A stretch of DNA of 64,000 nt from Enterobacter sp. Ag1 (GTDB lineage: Bacteria > Pseudomonadota > Gammaproteobacteria > Enterobacterales > Enterobacteriaceae), in assembly GCA_000277545.1 (NCBI GenBank), contig AKXM01000034.1, positions 62,001 through 126,000 of the forward strand. Direction: 5' to 3'. Each line of letters begins with the position of its first letter. Positions within the stretch are counted from its first letter, which is position 1. The translations under genes were made by a program, and so were the position numbers. This document shows, in pieces, positions 47,370-56,825 of this stretch. The notes beneath the pieces were generated by a model. That model did not search any database. It saw only the letters and a list, made by a program, of their open reading frames with translations, and was not told where the DNA came from.

Positions 47370-47701
47370 TGTTCATAGACACAATTATTTTAGCCCTTAT
47401 TGCCACAACTACTAGTTTTCGGAGGGTCTCTTCCGTCGATACCTGAGCTGAAGGTCCGCTGCGAGCGATAAGCAGACCTAGAGAAAAGCGTGACATTTAT
47501 CATGAAATTAGAAAGTCAAGTTCATGAACCGACAGTCGCAAAATAGTTAAATTCAATCCATGGGTCTATTACTTGGTGGTTCTGTGGAGCCGCCACGACA
47601 ATCAGCATATTGTGATTTTTGAGATACCTCCCTTTTCTTACGTTAGGTACTGCTTTACCGTTAAGCGCTGAGCCTGGCTCAGATGCCGGAACTATTCAAA
47701 G
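47370..47701. other. intergenic region without recognised genes
   Basis: About 330 bases between the LysR start at 47320 and the next LysR stop. I see no family-supported frame, only short open stretches, and nothing that identifies an RNA gene or insertion sequence. Confidence 0.4.
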
Positions 47702-48613
47702 TTACACGTCGCACTCCTTGTGCGTGCTCACCTCTCGCCACAGCGCAGATAACCAGGTCAGCGAATCATCGATCAGCATCCGCTTTTCGCTCCCAGGCCG
47801 CCAAATCGTCACCATAGTCTGGCTAATACCTTCATTGCCCACCACCGTGGGAATAGCCATAACATTTTTCCAACGCACCGCCTCAAAATGAGTCGGTAAA
47901 AATCCCCATCCACACCCGGCTTCCATCAGGCTACGCAGCATTTCAAGCTCATTGGCCACAATGATATTCCCGGAGATTTGCAGCCGCCGCGCCATTGGTA
48001 CGTCGCTTGTGGAGTGCATCACCACCTGTGGCGTCAAAGAAAGGTCAAGCAGTGAACACGGACGTTTGGCCTCTTCAAACAGCGGCTCTGCGGCGTAAAA
48101 ATCCATGTCGATGGCCCCGAGCGCACGCCACTCCATGTCGCTGCCGACGCTGTGATTGTTGGCCTGAAAGAAGCCCAGATCGACCTCCCCGCTCGCCAGC
48201 GCTTTTTCGCCTTCCGCGCGCGAGGTGCATCTCAGACTCAGACGGATCCCCCGCGTCGCCATCCGCGTAATTAATGCCTTCAAAAAACGGCGGGGTGTAA
48301 AGGGGTCGTAGGCGACGCCCAGCTCCTGAACCTCCGTTGACGGCACCTGACGGGCAAACTGATCGAATGCTCTTGCCTGACGCAACAGCAGGTGCGCCTG
48401 GCGATGAAGCTGTTCGCCTTCTGCTGTCAGCTGCAGCGATCGCCCCTGGCGGGCAAACAGCGGGTAGCCAAAGCTATCTTCCAGCAGATCGATAAGATCG
48501 CGCAGCGTGGTGCGATCTTTCTCCAGCTTCATCGCAGCTTTCATCAGACTGCCGTGTTCCGCAACGGCAGTGAAGGCTTCCAGTTGAGAAAAAGAGTAAG
48601 ACAATGACGGCAC
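47702..48613 (-). CDS. LysR-family regulator
   Basis: 303 residues. The N-terminus MPSLSYSFSQLEAFTAVAEH and helix-turn-helix GSLMKAAMKLEKDRTTLRDL depart somewhat from the common LysR pattern (KDRTTLRD replaces the usual QSAVS). The effector domain is complete. It is divergent from the serine hydrolase gene, with a perfect 19-base palindrome in the gap, so it probably controls that gene. Confidence 0.85.
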   Translation of the reverse strand: MPSLSYSFSQLEAFTAVAEHGSLMKAAMKLEKDRTTLRDLIDLLEDSFGYPLFARQGRSLQLTAEGEQLHRQAHLLLRQARAFDQFARQVPSTEVQELGVAYDPFTPRRFLKALITRMATRGIRLSLRCTSRAEGEKALASGEVDLGFFQANNHSVGSDMEWRALGAIDMDFYAAEPLFEEAKRPCSLLDLSLTPQVVMHSTSDVPMARRLQISGNIIVANELEMLRSLMEAGCGWGFLPTHFEAVRWKNVMAIPTVVGNEGISQTMVTIWRPGSEKRMLIDDSLTWLSALWREVSTHKECDV

Positions 48614-48636
48614 GTTGGGCTCCTTTTGCCGTGTTT

Positions 48637-48655
48637 ATGGGGGATTATCCCCCAT
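48637..48655. promoter_or_regulatory. perfect palindrome, LysR operator candidate
   Basis: ATGGGGGATTATCCCCCAT: 9-base arms around a single T. It lies 23 bases upstream of the LysR start and 100 bases upstream of the serine hydrolase start. Confidence 0.7.
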
Positions 48656-48755
48656 TACGCGTTTTTTATTATAGTGCCGTCATTTTTATACTGCATCCAT
48701 CCCGTCATCCCGCCGGGACAACATGTCTATGGGTTTAACTTAAATAGAGAACGCT

Positions 48756-50066
48756 ATGATTAATAAACATAAATCCTTGCCTGCAAAGTACTGCCTTCTG
48801 GCAGGTCTGGTGGCTGGTGCATTCCTCTCCTCTCCCGTAATGGCAGCTTGTGAAGGCACCGAACTCACCGCCTGCCCGGCCCCTTTTGATGCAAAACTTC
48901 CCGATACCAAAACGATGCTGAGCTGGGATCAAGCCGAGCGTGTTATCGGTTTTCGTAACGATTACCGTAATTATCAGGGCGATGTTTTCCACCACGGCAA
49001 ATCCGTGCCGTTAGCGATGGCTGAAAAACCACTGACGCAGGCTCGCTATCAGGTCAACGGCAAACCGTGGACGCTACAGGATTATATTAAACGCCAGAAC
49101 GTCAGCGGTATGCTGGTACTGAAGGACGGTAAAGTTGCCTGGAAATATCTTGGTGAAGGCAATACCGACACCACACTCTGGACCTCTCGTTCTGTGGGGA
49201 AATCGGTGGTGTCTACACTCGTGGGTGTGGCCTTAAAAGAGGGAAAAATCCACTCAATGGACGATCTGGTCACGCAGTATGAACCTGAGTTGAAAGGCAC
49301 CGCCTGGAACGGCGTGACGCTGAAACAGTTGATTCAACACACCTCTGGCGTGGCGTGGAATGAAGATTACGCCAATCCGCAGTCTGACTTCGCCAAACTC
49401 ACGCAGTGTGAAGCGCACGCGGGTACCTATGACTGCGTCCGCTCGCTGGTTTCTGGTCTGAAACGCGCCCACCCAGCGGGTGAAGTGTGGTCTTACTCCT
49501 CCGGCGGTGCATGGCTGCTGGGCGATGTGCTGGAGCGCGCAACGGGTATGACGCTTGCTACCTACCTTGAGAACAATATCTGGCGGCCGTACGGTATGGC
49601 GAACGATGGTGTATGGCATGCCTATACCAAAAACCAGCATGATGTTGGCGCACACGGCTTTAACGCCACGCTGGAAGATTGGGGACGTTTCGGCGAATTC
49701 GTACTGAACAATGGCCGCCTGCCGAACGGTAAGCAGGTTCTGCCGGAGAACTGGGTTGCCCAGTCGGCCGACTGGAACAGAGCGAAAAACTCCGTCTCTG
49801 CGGCGCATCCACAGGGGCTGTATGGCTATCAGTGGTGGAATAACGAAGTGCCTGCCAACGCTAAAAACGTGGAACCAACACCGCAGGATTCGCTGAAAGG
49901 CTCCATGTGGGCGCTGGGGATTTATGGGCAGATGATCATGGTCAACCGTGCGGAAAATCTGGTGATCGTCCAGTGGTCAACCTGGCCGCAGGCGGAACCG
50001 TCGTTCAGCGCCCAGCCGCTGGAAGCTTCGCTGATGTTCAGCGCTATTGCGAAGGCATTGCATTAA
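48756..50066 (+). CDS. secreted serine hydrolase, class C beta-lactamase-like
   Basis: 436 residues. A signal peptide ends near PVMAAC (about residue 31). The penicillin-binding-like catalytic Ser-x-x-Lys is SVGK in WTSRSVGKSVVSTLVG, and a second motif YSSGGAWLLG takes the place of the usual Tyr-x-Asn. The missing Asn suggests an esterase or D-aminopeptidase-like enzyme (EstB group) rather than a true beta-lactamase. GAGAA precedes the ATG. A terminator follows. Confidence 0.86.
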   Translation: MINKHKSLPAKYCLLAGLVAGAFLSSPVMAACEGTELTACPAPFDAKLPDTKTMLSWDQAERVIGFRNDYRNYQGDVFHHGKSVPLAMAEKPLTQARYQVNGKPWTLQDYIKRQNVSGMLVLKDGKVAWKYLGEGNTDTTLWTSRSVGKSVVSTLVGVALKEGKIHSMDDLVTQYEPELKGTAWNGVTLKQLIQHTSGVAWNEDYANPQSDFAKLTQCEAHAGTYDCVRSLVSGLKRAHPAGEVWSYSSGGAWLLGDVLERATGMTLATYLENNIWRPYGMANDGVWHAYTKNQHDVGAHGFNATLEDWGRFGEFVLNNGRLPNGKQVLPENWVAQSADWNRAKNSVSAAHPQGLYGYQWWNNEVPANAKNVEPTPQDSLKGSMWALGIYGQMIMVNRAENLVIVQWSTWPQAEPSFSAQPLEASLMFSAIAKALH

Positions 50067-50081
50067 TCATCGGAGATAACC

Positions 50082-50114
50082 ACGCCAGAAATGCACCTTA
50101 AGCTCTGGCGTTTT
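50082..50114 (+). terminator. rho-independent terminator of the serine hydrolase gene
   Basis: ACGCCAGA, 14-base loop, TCTGGCGT followed by TTT, 16 bases after the stop. A second hairpin (GGTATCC...GGATACC, 50129-50154) follows closely. Confidence 0.65.
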
Positions 50115-50353
50115 CAGTGAGGGATAAGGGTATCCTCTGGAGGGAAAGGATACCGCCCAACATCTTTTCAGTTGGCGAAGTGAAGATTGTCTAAGCCGTA
50201 TTCCTTTTTTGACAGCATCCCAGTGCATCTGAATTCACGCAGGTAATGCAAATGGATGGTCAAGAAATCGCTACTTATCAGCCCTTGCAGACCATCATGG
50301 CTTTAGCCTCGTCTACAGTTAACTTATCTAATTCTCATCGAATAAATCACCCC

Positions 50354-51013
50354 ATGAGCTTTTCGTTAAGGACTCACCTGTTCGCCCGCCTTCGGTTATT
50401 GATTTCAGTGGCTGCCGGCGTCGTTTGTTACTTCGCCCTTCCCGCTCAGCTTGGCACGCTGCAGCGGCTGTTGATCGGCTGGAATGTTTTGGCCTGGCTT
50501 TACCTGATTTTTATCTGGTTCCGCATGCTGCGAACGGAAGTCTGCGACATCCCGAGAATAGCCAGGGTACAGGATCAAAGCGCCGCGCTTGTGTTGAGCC
50601 TGCTTATCTTTGCCTGCATGGCCAGCCTCGTGGCGATTATGAGCGAACTTCCGTCGCTGCGTTCTTTGTCCGGAACCCCGCTTGTGCTGCATATTTTACT
50701 GACGGCAATGACGCTGGTCGTCTCCTGGACGTTGCTGCCCAGCGTTTTCGCGATGCACTATGCGCATCAACATTATTTGCATCGCAGCAAAGAGATAACC
50801 CCGATGATCTTTCCTGATAAACCGAAAGATCCGGATTACTGGGATTTCCTTTATTACTCTTTCACCATCGCCGTGGCCGCACAAACAGCTGATGTGGCAA
50901 CCGGCACAACCGGCATGCGTAAAATAACCCTGCTGCAGTCAGTTATCTCTTTTATCTTCAACCTGGCGATTCTGGGACTTTCCGTCAACGTGGGCGCCGG
51001 GTTGCTGAGTTAA
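50354..51013 (+). CDS. DUF1345 membrane protein
   Basis: 219 residues from ATG 50354; the frame extends upstream to 50246, but the extra residues are polar and unlike the family start. Hydrophobic segments lie at about 14-32, 37-55, 75-95, 110-130 and 195-215. The family block KDPDYWDFLYYSFTIAVAAQ with a following DVA is typical of DUF1345. The function is unknown. There is no strong ribosome binding site. Confidence 0.78.
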   Translation: MSFSLRTHLFARLRLLISVAAGVVCYFALPAQLGTLQRLLIGWNVLAWLYLIFIWFRMLRTEVCDIPRIARVQDQSAALVLSLLIFACMASLVAIMSELPSLRSLSGTPLVLHILLTAMTLVVSWTLLPSVFAMHYAHQHYLHRSKEITPMIFPDKPKDPDYWDFLYYSFTIAVAAQTADVATGTTGMRKITLLQSVISFIFNLAILGLSVNVGAGLLS

Positions 51014-51099
51014 TACCTGGGACTGGCTGTCATCTCGTGAATAGCACACAAAACAGGCTATAATTTAACCAGTGACGCTCTGTGTAAAGGTGAAACACA

Positions 51100-51180
51100 A
51101 TGCCTAATCCCTTTGATGCCTGCATGTCTATCGCGCTGATTCTGGGTGCATTACATGAAATGGGACTGATTCCCTGGTAA
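51100..51180 (+). CDS. 26-residue small membrane protein candidate
   Basis: Encodes 26 residues beginning MPNPFDACMS, with a short hydrophobic core (IALILGAL) and ending GLIPW. A strong ribosome binding site AAAGGTG lies 8 bases before ATG 51100. It is too short for usual gene finding. The good RBS and a sensible membrane-like peptide support it; no family is recognised. Confidence 0.45.
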   Translation: MPNPFDACMSIALILGALHEMGLIPW

Positions 51181-51299
51181 TGCGCTTTATATGCCGGTGG
51201 TTTGCTGCAAAAAACGATGGCAGGAAATTGACAGCTGGTTGAATCTCATTAAGGTGAGAGGGATATTTTACGCCGTGCTGGCCAGATCCCAGGAACCCC

Positions 51300-52310
51300 A
51301 TGAACCCTTCGCTTCAAACTTTTGTCGGAAGTTTGCTCCAGGATGATAAAACGCTAGTTGCCTCTTACGATCTTGAGTCTTTGCCTTTTGAGCTGAAGCG
51401 CAGTCTTCATCTTCAGGCTTTACGGCAGCCCGGCATTTTTAACTATGCTTTACGTCCCTTTTCTCTCGACTATAGCCAGATCCAGCGACTCTGTATTATC
51501 AACGGCATGGGCGTCACGCTCGGCGATTCGCTGATCGGGATTGCGGCGCTGCACGCTATTAAAGCCATAAATCCCAAACTTCATCTGACGGTGCTGCGCC
51601 CTCACACCTGCCAGTCTTATGTGGAAGAGATTTATCGGCTTGCGGGGAACATGATCGATGAGCTGCATTTCATGCCTCAGGAACTGGCTTCCCTGGAGGG
51701 ATATGATGCGCTGATTGACGCGGGGAACCAGCTTTTCCGGGAGGATTTCGCCACTCAGGAAATGCACGATTTCTTCTTACGCCACCTGGGGATTGCCCCT
51801 GAGACTGTACCCGAAGAGATAAAAGCTAACCGCTGGCTACGCGACGGAATGCCAAAGCAAACTTCCCCCCTGCAAGGTCGTTACGTCCTGTTCAATCACC
51901 GCGCCAGCACGCCGCTTCGCGATATCCCGGCTGACGTGCTGGTTGATTTAGTCGAGCATATCTATCGGCAGCACGGTCTGCCCGTGGCAGGCTTTGGAAA
52001 AATAGATCACCCGCAGTGCATCGATCTTTCTTCTCATTCCCGGACAACGTCTGACTACATCGCCATTATTCGTCACGCCAGTAAAGTCTATACCTGTGAT
52101 TCGTCGGCCCTGCATATTGCCGCCGCCTTTGAGGTGCCTACGACGGCTTATTTTAACGCCATCAAACCGTCGCTGCGGGCCGCGTATTACCCGCAGTGTG
52201 AAAGCGTTGATCTGGGTACTGAGCGCTCGGCGCTCCTCCACCAGAGCGAAGATAGCGAGTTGCTAAAAGCGATAGAGGATAACTACCGGCGTTATCTGGC
52301 TGCCTTGTAA
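51300..52310 (+). CDS. glycosyltransferase family 9-like protein
   Basis: 336 residues. The C-terminal half carries the heptosyltransferase-like donor site pattern ASKVYTCDSSALHIAAAFEV followed by PTTAYF, and the N-terminal half has GVTLGDSLIGIAALHAIKAI, the usual start of the acceptor domain. This is a lipopolysaccharide-type sugar transferase by family, but no LPS gene is nearby, so the acceptor is unknown. AGGAA precedes the ATG by 5 bases. Confidence 0.82.
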   Translation: MNPSLQTFVGSLLQDDKTLVASYDLESLPFELKRSLHLQALRQPGIFNYALRPFSLDYSQIQRLCIINGMGVTLGDSLIGIAALHAIKAINPKLHLTVLRPHTCQSYVEEIYRLAGNMIDELHFMPQELASLEGYDALIDAGNQLFREDFATQEMHDFFLRHLGIAPETVPEEIKANRWLRDGMPKQTSPLQGRYVLFNHRASTPLRDIPADVLVDLVEHIYRQHGLPVAGFGKIDHPQCIDLSSHSRTTSDYIAIIRHASKVYTCDSSALHIAAAFEVPTTAYFNAIKPSLRAAYYPQCESVDLGTERSALLHQSEDSELLKAIEDNYRRYLAAL

Positions 52311-52349
52311 TGTCTGATAAGCTGGCCGTGAATGACGGCCTGCCCCACG

Positions 52350-52799
52350 CTATTTATTGATGCCAATAACCAGCACGGTTGATTTCTTACATTGATTATC
52401 CTGGCAAATACCGGAGAACCAAATCTGCCCTTTGCCGATCGCCAGCCCCTGATAATTCGCAAAAAGATCCTGATATTTCTGCGCGTTAACCACCGCCACC
52501 AGATCCGGCGTAAAAATGGCGTCATAGTTTTTAATGAACTGCTGCGGCGTTTTGATCTGCACTTTTTTACCCGCCAGCGCGATCTTTATCAGATAGGAAA
52601 TTAGCTTTGCCACTTCCGCTTTATTCTGCGCGGCAATCTGCGTTTTAAAATTATCAAAAAACGCATGATAGTTTTCATGCGAGCTGAATAACTTATCTAA
52701 ATTCGCGTCCATTGCCTGCTCGGTGGCGGCCCACAGAGTGCCAGACCAGATCAGGGAGGAAGCCAGACACAGCCTGGCGAGTAGCGACGTAAACCTCAT
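52350..52799 (-). CDS. periplasmic protein of unknown function
   Basis: 149 residues from ATG 52799, preceded by GAGGTGG at 6 bases. A signal peptide ends near TLWA (about residue 24). The mature part is helical and Lys/Gln-rich and closes with GKGQIWFSGICQDNQCKKST, which has two cysteines that could form a disulfide. No family is recognised. It converges with the glycosyltransferase gene. Confidence 0.7.
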   Translation of the reverse strand: MRFTSLLARLCLASSLIWSGTLWAATEQAMDANLDKLFSSHENYHAFFDNFKTQIAAQNKAEVAKLISYLIKIALAGKKVQIKTPQQFIKNYDAIFTPDLVAVVNAQKYQDLFANYQGLAIGKGQIWFSGICQDNQCKKSTVLVIGINK

Positions 52800-52978
52800 A
52801 TAAACCACCTCTTGCCTTAAATATCATTGAATTATCGTATTTATAGAATTTTAACTTTTCAGTCTGAAACACGCTTTAAGTGTTAATAAAGCGGCAGGCG
52901 TTCCCTCGACGGCATCATATATGATATAATTTTGACCAATCCATTGATTTTAATTAAAAGTAAACAAATTGTATTAAT

Positions 52979-53149
52979 ATGAAACAACTTCTCCTGGCGC
53001 TGTGCCTTTTCACTCCCTTCAAAATGTCTCTGGCGTCCGTCAGCGGAAATTTCGACGTGAGAATGACTATACTTCCTAATCCGATGCCACCTAAAGTAAC
53101 TAAAGTAAAACTTTCAGCAGATACGGTGATGATCGTTAATGAATGGTAG
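52979..53149 (+). CDS. 56-residue secreted protein candidate
   Basis: A frame of 56 residues: a signal-peptide-like start (MKQLLLALCLFTPF, cleavage near SLAS) and a short mature part beginning VSGNFDVRMTILP, rich in Val, Thr and Pro with no Cys. It is AT-rich upstream and lacks a clear ribosome binding site. It could be a small secreted peptide or the truncated start of a larger pilin- or coat-like protein. A bidirectional terminator follows. Confidence 0.4.
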   Translation: MKQLLLALCLFTPFKMSLASVSGNFDVRMTILPNPMPPKVTKVKLSADTVMIVNEW

Positions 53150-53192
53150 GATTTCATTCATCAAGTCGTGTCCGGGATGCACATCCGCTCCC

Positions 53193-53234
53193 ATAAAAAA
53201 GCCGCTCACGGTCTCCCGCAGCGGCTTTTTTTAT
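53193..53234. terminator. bidirectional rho-independent terminator
   Basis: ATAAAAAAGCCGCT, loop CACGGTCTCCCGC, AGCGGCTTTTTTTAT. The A-run on one side and T-run on the other give it strength in both directions, serving the small secreted frame and the VOC gene. Confidence 0.85.
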
Positions 53235-53246
53235 GACTGATTCAGG

Positions 53247-53633
53247 CTATTCTCCCGGACCTGGCTTATCGACTCTCTGCCCGACGTCTATCCGGTTCCC
53301 GTCCGGGTCGGCAAACACAAACGTCCGCAGGCCGTACTCTTTATCCTGAAGCCCCTTCACGATCCTGGCCCCTGCCTGCTGACAGAGAGCAAACAGCGCC
53401 CCGATGTCATCAACCAGAAGATGGGCCACCGGAAAATGTGCGGCCTTATGCTGAGGCTGGAGCGTCAGATGCAGCTCACTTGCCCCCTGCTGGAGGATAA
53501 CAAACCCAACGGGTTCGCCGTTCTCGAAACGCTTCGTGAAACCTAAAACGCCCACGTAAAACGCCAGTGCGGCAGGCATATTTTTGACTGGCAACGTCGC
53601 TGCAATGCGGCCAAATCCAACTGCTGAAGGCAT
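53247..53633 (-). CDS. VOC/bleomycin-resistance-like protein
   Basis: 128 residues from ATG 53633, preceded by AAGG at 6 bases. Two VOC repeats are visible: LPVKNMPAALAFYVGVLGF at the start and FVFADPDGNRIDVGQ at the end. The intact ending shows what is missing in the frameshifted VOC gene at 12031. The substrate is unknown. Confidence 0.88.
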   Translation of the reverse strand: MPSAVGFGRIAATLPVKNMPAALAFYVGVLGFTKRFENGEPVGFVILQQGASELHLTLQPQHKAAHFPVAHLLVDDIGALFALCQQAGARIVKGLQDKEYGLRTFVFADPDGNRIDVGQRVDKPGPGE

Positions 53634-53803
53634 AATCATCCTTATATTTAAGAAACGAGCCCATCGCGCAGACGGTGCCGCAGCCATGCGTTTCTTTGTT
53701 GATGCCGGACGGTGCCAGAGTGGCCCTTATCATAAACGCCAGCCTCACCCTGCACCAGCGTTCGCTAATGAGAATAATGTCGCAGACAAACGCGGCGTTC
53801 CCC

Positions 53804-54745
53804 CTATGAAGACAGATCGCCTGCCCTTTGTCGGCAGATGTTTAGTACCAGCTGCCGAAGCCAGCGGTGCGCGAGGTCTGCCTCTGAACGCGGGTGCCAC
53901 ATTTGGGACACAGTAATGGCTCTCGTCTTCACCGGCAGCTCAAACATTGCCAGCCTCGCGTTCTCTCCCTCAACCGCCAAAACCGGCTGATTCAGCAGGA
54001 AAGAAGCAGGCACCAGCGCAATGAGATCGGACGCCTGCGCGACCTTTAGCGACGCAGGAAATGACGGCACTATGGCGGCAATTTTGCGCGTCAGCCCTCT
54101 TTCATCGAGGGCATCGTCTACTGGCCCGCGAGTTGAACGGAGACGCCGGGAGGCCACCACGTGCCCGTACGAAAGATACTGCTCGACGGTAACCTCAGGC
54201 AGAGCGGCCAGAGGATGACCGACGCGCACCACGCCAACAAACCGATCGCGGAATAGCGCCTGGAGCCGTATCTCTGGCCCCATTTCACCCACGACGCCGA
54301 TTTCGAGATCGACCAGGCCCTCACGCAGATGCCGGGGACCTTTTTCAGGTTTGGAGATGAAGCACAGCTGCACCCGAGGCGCTACAGCCGCCGCCGCAGT
54401 GATAAGCGCAGGCGCAAAGGCTTCGATAAAACCATCGTTGGCCCGGAGGATAAACGTGCATTCCAGGGTTGAAAGCGTTAGCTCTGCCGTGGACGGGCTC
54501 AGCAAAGCCCGAGCCTCCAGCGCCGCGTTTCTCGCCCGCTCGCGAATCGCTTCGGCATAGGGCGTCAGCACCATATTTCTGCCCGCTCTGACCAGGAGCG
54601 GATCGCCGATTGCAGCCCGCAGGCGGCTCAGCGTGCGGCTCATCGCCGACGCGCTGAGTCCGAGGCGTCGCGCGGCGCCGGCCACGCTGCCTTCCGCCAG
54701 AAACGTATCCAGCGCCAACAGCAAATTCAGATCGGGGTCATTCAT
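53804..54745 (-). CDS. LysR-family regulator, NodD-like group
   Basis: 313 residues. It opens DPDLNLLLALDTFLAEGSVA with helix-turn-helix GAARRLGLSASAMSRTLSRL. It is divergent from the DHA2 transporter gene, which it probably regulates. The 140-base gap holds short dyads such as ATCTGCATATGAT but no long palindrome. Confidence 0.9.
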   Translation of the reverse strand: MNDPDLNLLLALDTFLAEGSVAGAARRLGLSASAMSRTLSRLRAAIGDPLLVRAGRNMVLTPYAEAIRERARNAALEARALLSPSTAELTLSTLECTFILRANDGFIEAFAPALITAAAAVAPRVQLCFISKPEKGPRHLREGLVDLEIGVVGEMGPEIRLQALFRDRFVGVVRVGHPLAALPEVTVEQYLSYGHVVASRRLRSTRGPVDDALDERGLTRKIAAIVPSFPASLKVAQASDLIALVPASFLLNQPVLAVEGENARLAMFELPVKTRAITVSQMWHPRSEADLAHRWLRQLVLNICRQRAGDLSS

Positions 54746-54885
54746 TCAGGCATCCTGTAAAGAGATATGGCGTCTGGTACAACTATTATCTGCATATGAT
54801 GCGTCTTCCGCCTCTCTTTAAGTATCACTATATTTGCAGCACTGACAACCTGAGACTGATGACCGCGCAGCGGGAAGGAACAACG

Positions 54886-56289
54886 ATGGAATTATTTTCA
54901 AACCAACCGGGGGATGAGGGCCTGCCGGGCCGCCCGCGTATGATGGCGATGCTTGCCGTGATGACGACGGTCACGATGGCGGTGTTCGATGGCTCAATGG
55001 TGAACATCGCGCTGCCAAATATCGCTCGCGCGCTCGACGTTTCCGCCAGCGACGCGGTTTGGGTCGCCAATGGCTATCTGTTGGCCGCCGCCATGACGCT
55101 GGCGATTTTTGCCGCGCTGGCGACCCGGCTGGGATTCAGGCAAATTTTCGTCTTTGGGCTGAGCCTGTTTACGCTGGCATCCGCGGGCTGTGCGCTTTCC
55201 ACCTCGCTCGAGATGTTGGTTTTGATGCGGATATTGCAGGGCATCGGCGGCGCGGCGGTACTGAGCATTTCCCCGGCAATCCTGCGTTCGGTTTTCCCCA
55301 CCCGCCTGCTGGGCAGGATCCTCGGTCTGAACGCCTTCTTAATCGCTACCAGTACGGCCATAGCGCCGCTCCTTGGGGGAACGCTTCTTTCGACCTTAGG
55401 CTGGGAATGGCTTTTTGCGGTTAATTTACCGTTAGGCATTGTGGCGCTTTGGCTCAGCTTCCGCGTCCTGCCGGGGGAAAAGGCCACCCATCCCAAGCCC
55501 TTTGACTACGCCGGTGCGTTTCTGTCTGCTCTGCTGCTGGGCGCGCTGATCGTGGCCGCCGACAGCTTTACTAAAAGCGGAGGGATTGCCCAGGCGGTGG
55601 CTTATAGCCTGACGGCATTGTTGGCGGGCGCGGCATTTATCTGGCGAGAACGCCGCGCCGCTCAGCCCCTGCTGCCGCTGACGCTGTTCGCCTCCGCGCG
55701 ATTTTCGCTGGCGGCCCTGACGTCTCTGATTTCGTTTATCGGGCAAGGGATCACATTTGTCGCCCTGCCGTTTTTATTCCAGAACGTTTATGGCTACAGC
55801 GCCTTTGCATCGGCCCTGCTCTTTACGCCCTGGCCTGTGGGAATAATGCTCGCAGCCCCCCGGGCCGGACGACTGGCCGACAAATATTCGCCGGCGCTTA
55901 TCGCCACCACAGGTTTAGGCGTGTTTGCGGCTGGCCTGATACTTTTAGCCCTGTTGCCCGCCCACGCTCAGGCATGGGACATCGGTTTACGGAGCCTGGT
56001 ATGCGGCATTGGCTTCGGTATTTTCCAGAGCCCCAACAACCGGGAAATGATGGCTAACGCCTCACGAGAAAATAGCGGCTACGCCTCAGGCATACTGGCC
56101 ATTATGCGAACTTTCGGCCAGTGTCTCGGGGCGGCCATCGTCGGTATTGTGCTGGCGATTTACGGAAATGCCGCCTCGTTTGAGTCGCAGGCCATTACCC
56201 TCAATCTTTGGCTGGCCGCCGGAACGACATTACTGGCTGTAGGCTTAAGCGGCCTGCGTACCCGGCAGCTACAACAGCAAAATAGTTAG
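54886..56289 (+). CDS. MFS multidrug transporter, DHA2 (14-helix) type
   Basis: 467 residues with 14 hydrophobic segments, inner membrane. The DHA2 motifs include DGSMVNIALPNIARAL in helix 1, WVANGYLLAAAMTLAI, and the helix 5 motif C-like GLNAFLIATSTAIAPLLGG. Relatives include EmrB/QacA-like exporters. ATG 54886 follows GGAAGGAA; the longer frame adds 30 polar residues. There is no membrane-fusion partner gene nearby. Confidence 0.9.
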   Translation: MELFSNQPGDEGLPGRPRMMAMLAVMTTVTMAVFDGSMVNIALPNIARALDVSASDAVWVANGYLLAAAMTLAIFAALATRLGFRQIFVFGLSLFTLASAGCALSTSLEMLVLMRILQGIGGAAVLSISPAILRSVFPTRLLGRILGLNAFLIATSTAIAPLLGGTLLSTLGWEWLFAVNLPLGIVALWLSFRVLPGEKATHPKPFDYAGAFLSALLLGALIVAADSFTKSGGIAQAVAYSLTALLAGAAFIWRERRAAQPLLPLTLFASARFSLAALTSLISFIGQGITFVALPFLFQNVYGYSAFASALLFTPWPVGIMLAAPRAGRLADKYSPALIATTGLGVFAAGLILLALLPAHAQAWDIGLRSLVCGIGFGIFQSPNNREMMANASRENSGYASGILAIMRTFGQCLGAAIVGIVLAIYGNAASFESQAITLNLWLAAGTTLLAVGLSGLRTRQLQQQNS

Positions 56290-56345
56290 CCGTAGAAAGG
56301 ATCCTCAGCCAGGCTATACGGGTACCCACTCGCCGAGGAAATACT

Positions 56346-56816
56346 ATGAATCTGGATGCTGAAACCGATTTAAAACTAGAGCGCATTATTGACGTTCCCA
56401 GGCGGCTTGTCTGGGAGTGCTGGACCCAGCCGCAGCATATCAGGCAGTTCTTTGTGCCCCGGCCTCATAGCGTAACGGCCTGTGACATAGATCTTCGGGT
56501 TGGCGGACGTTTCAATACGGTGTTTAACGTCGACGGGAATGAAATGCGTAATAACGGTGTCTGGCTGGATATTGTGGACGGTAAAAAGCTGGTGTTTACC
56601 GATGCCTACGGCGAAGACTGGAAGCCTGCTGAAAATCCGTTCATGACGGCGATCCTGCTTCTGGAAGATGCGGACAACGACAAAACGCGCTACACGGCTA
56701 TCGCCCGCCACCGTACACCAGAAGCCCGACAGGAACATGAGAAAATGGGTTTCTTCATCGGCTGGAATATCGTTGTCGATCAGCTTGTCGAGTACGCCAA
56801 AGGCCTGAGGCGTTGA
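56346..56816 (+). CDS. SRPBCC-fold (AHSA1-like) protein
   Basis: 156 residues. It has the opening LERIIDVPRRLVWECWTQP and the mid-block CDIDLRVGGRFNTVF of the Aha1/START-like SRPBCC family that bind hydrophobic ligands. GAGGAAA precedes the ATG. Such genes often travel with ArsR regulators; none is present here. The function is unknown. Confidence 0.85.
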   Translation: MNLDAETDLKLERIIDVPRRLVWECWTQPQHIRQFFVPRPHSVTACDIDLRVGGRFNTVFNVDGNEMRNNGVWLDIVDGKKLVFTDAYGEDWKPAENPFMTAILLLEDADNDKTRYTAIARHRTPEARQEHEKMGFFIGWNIVVDQLVEYAKGLRR

Positions 56817-56825
56817 TACCACTGA

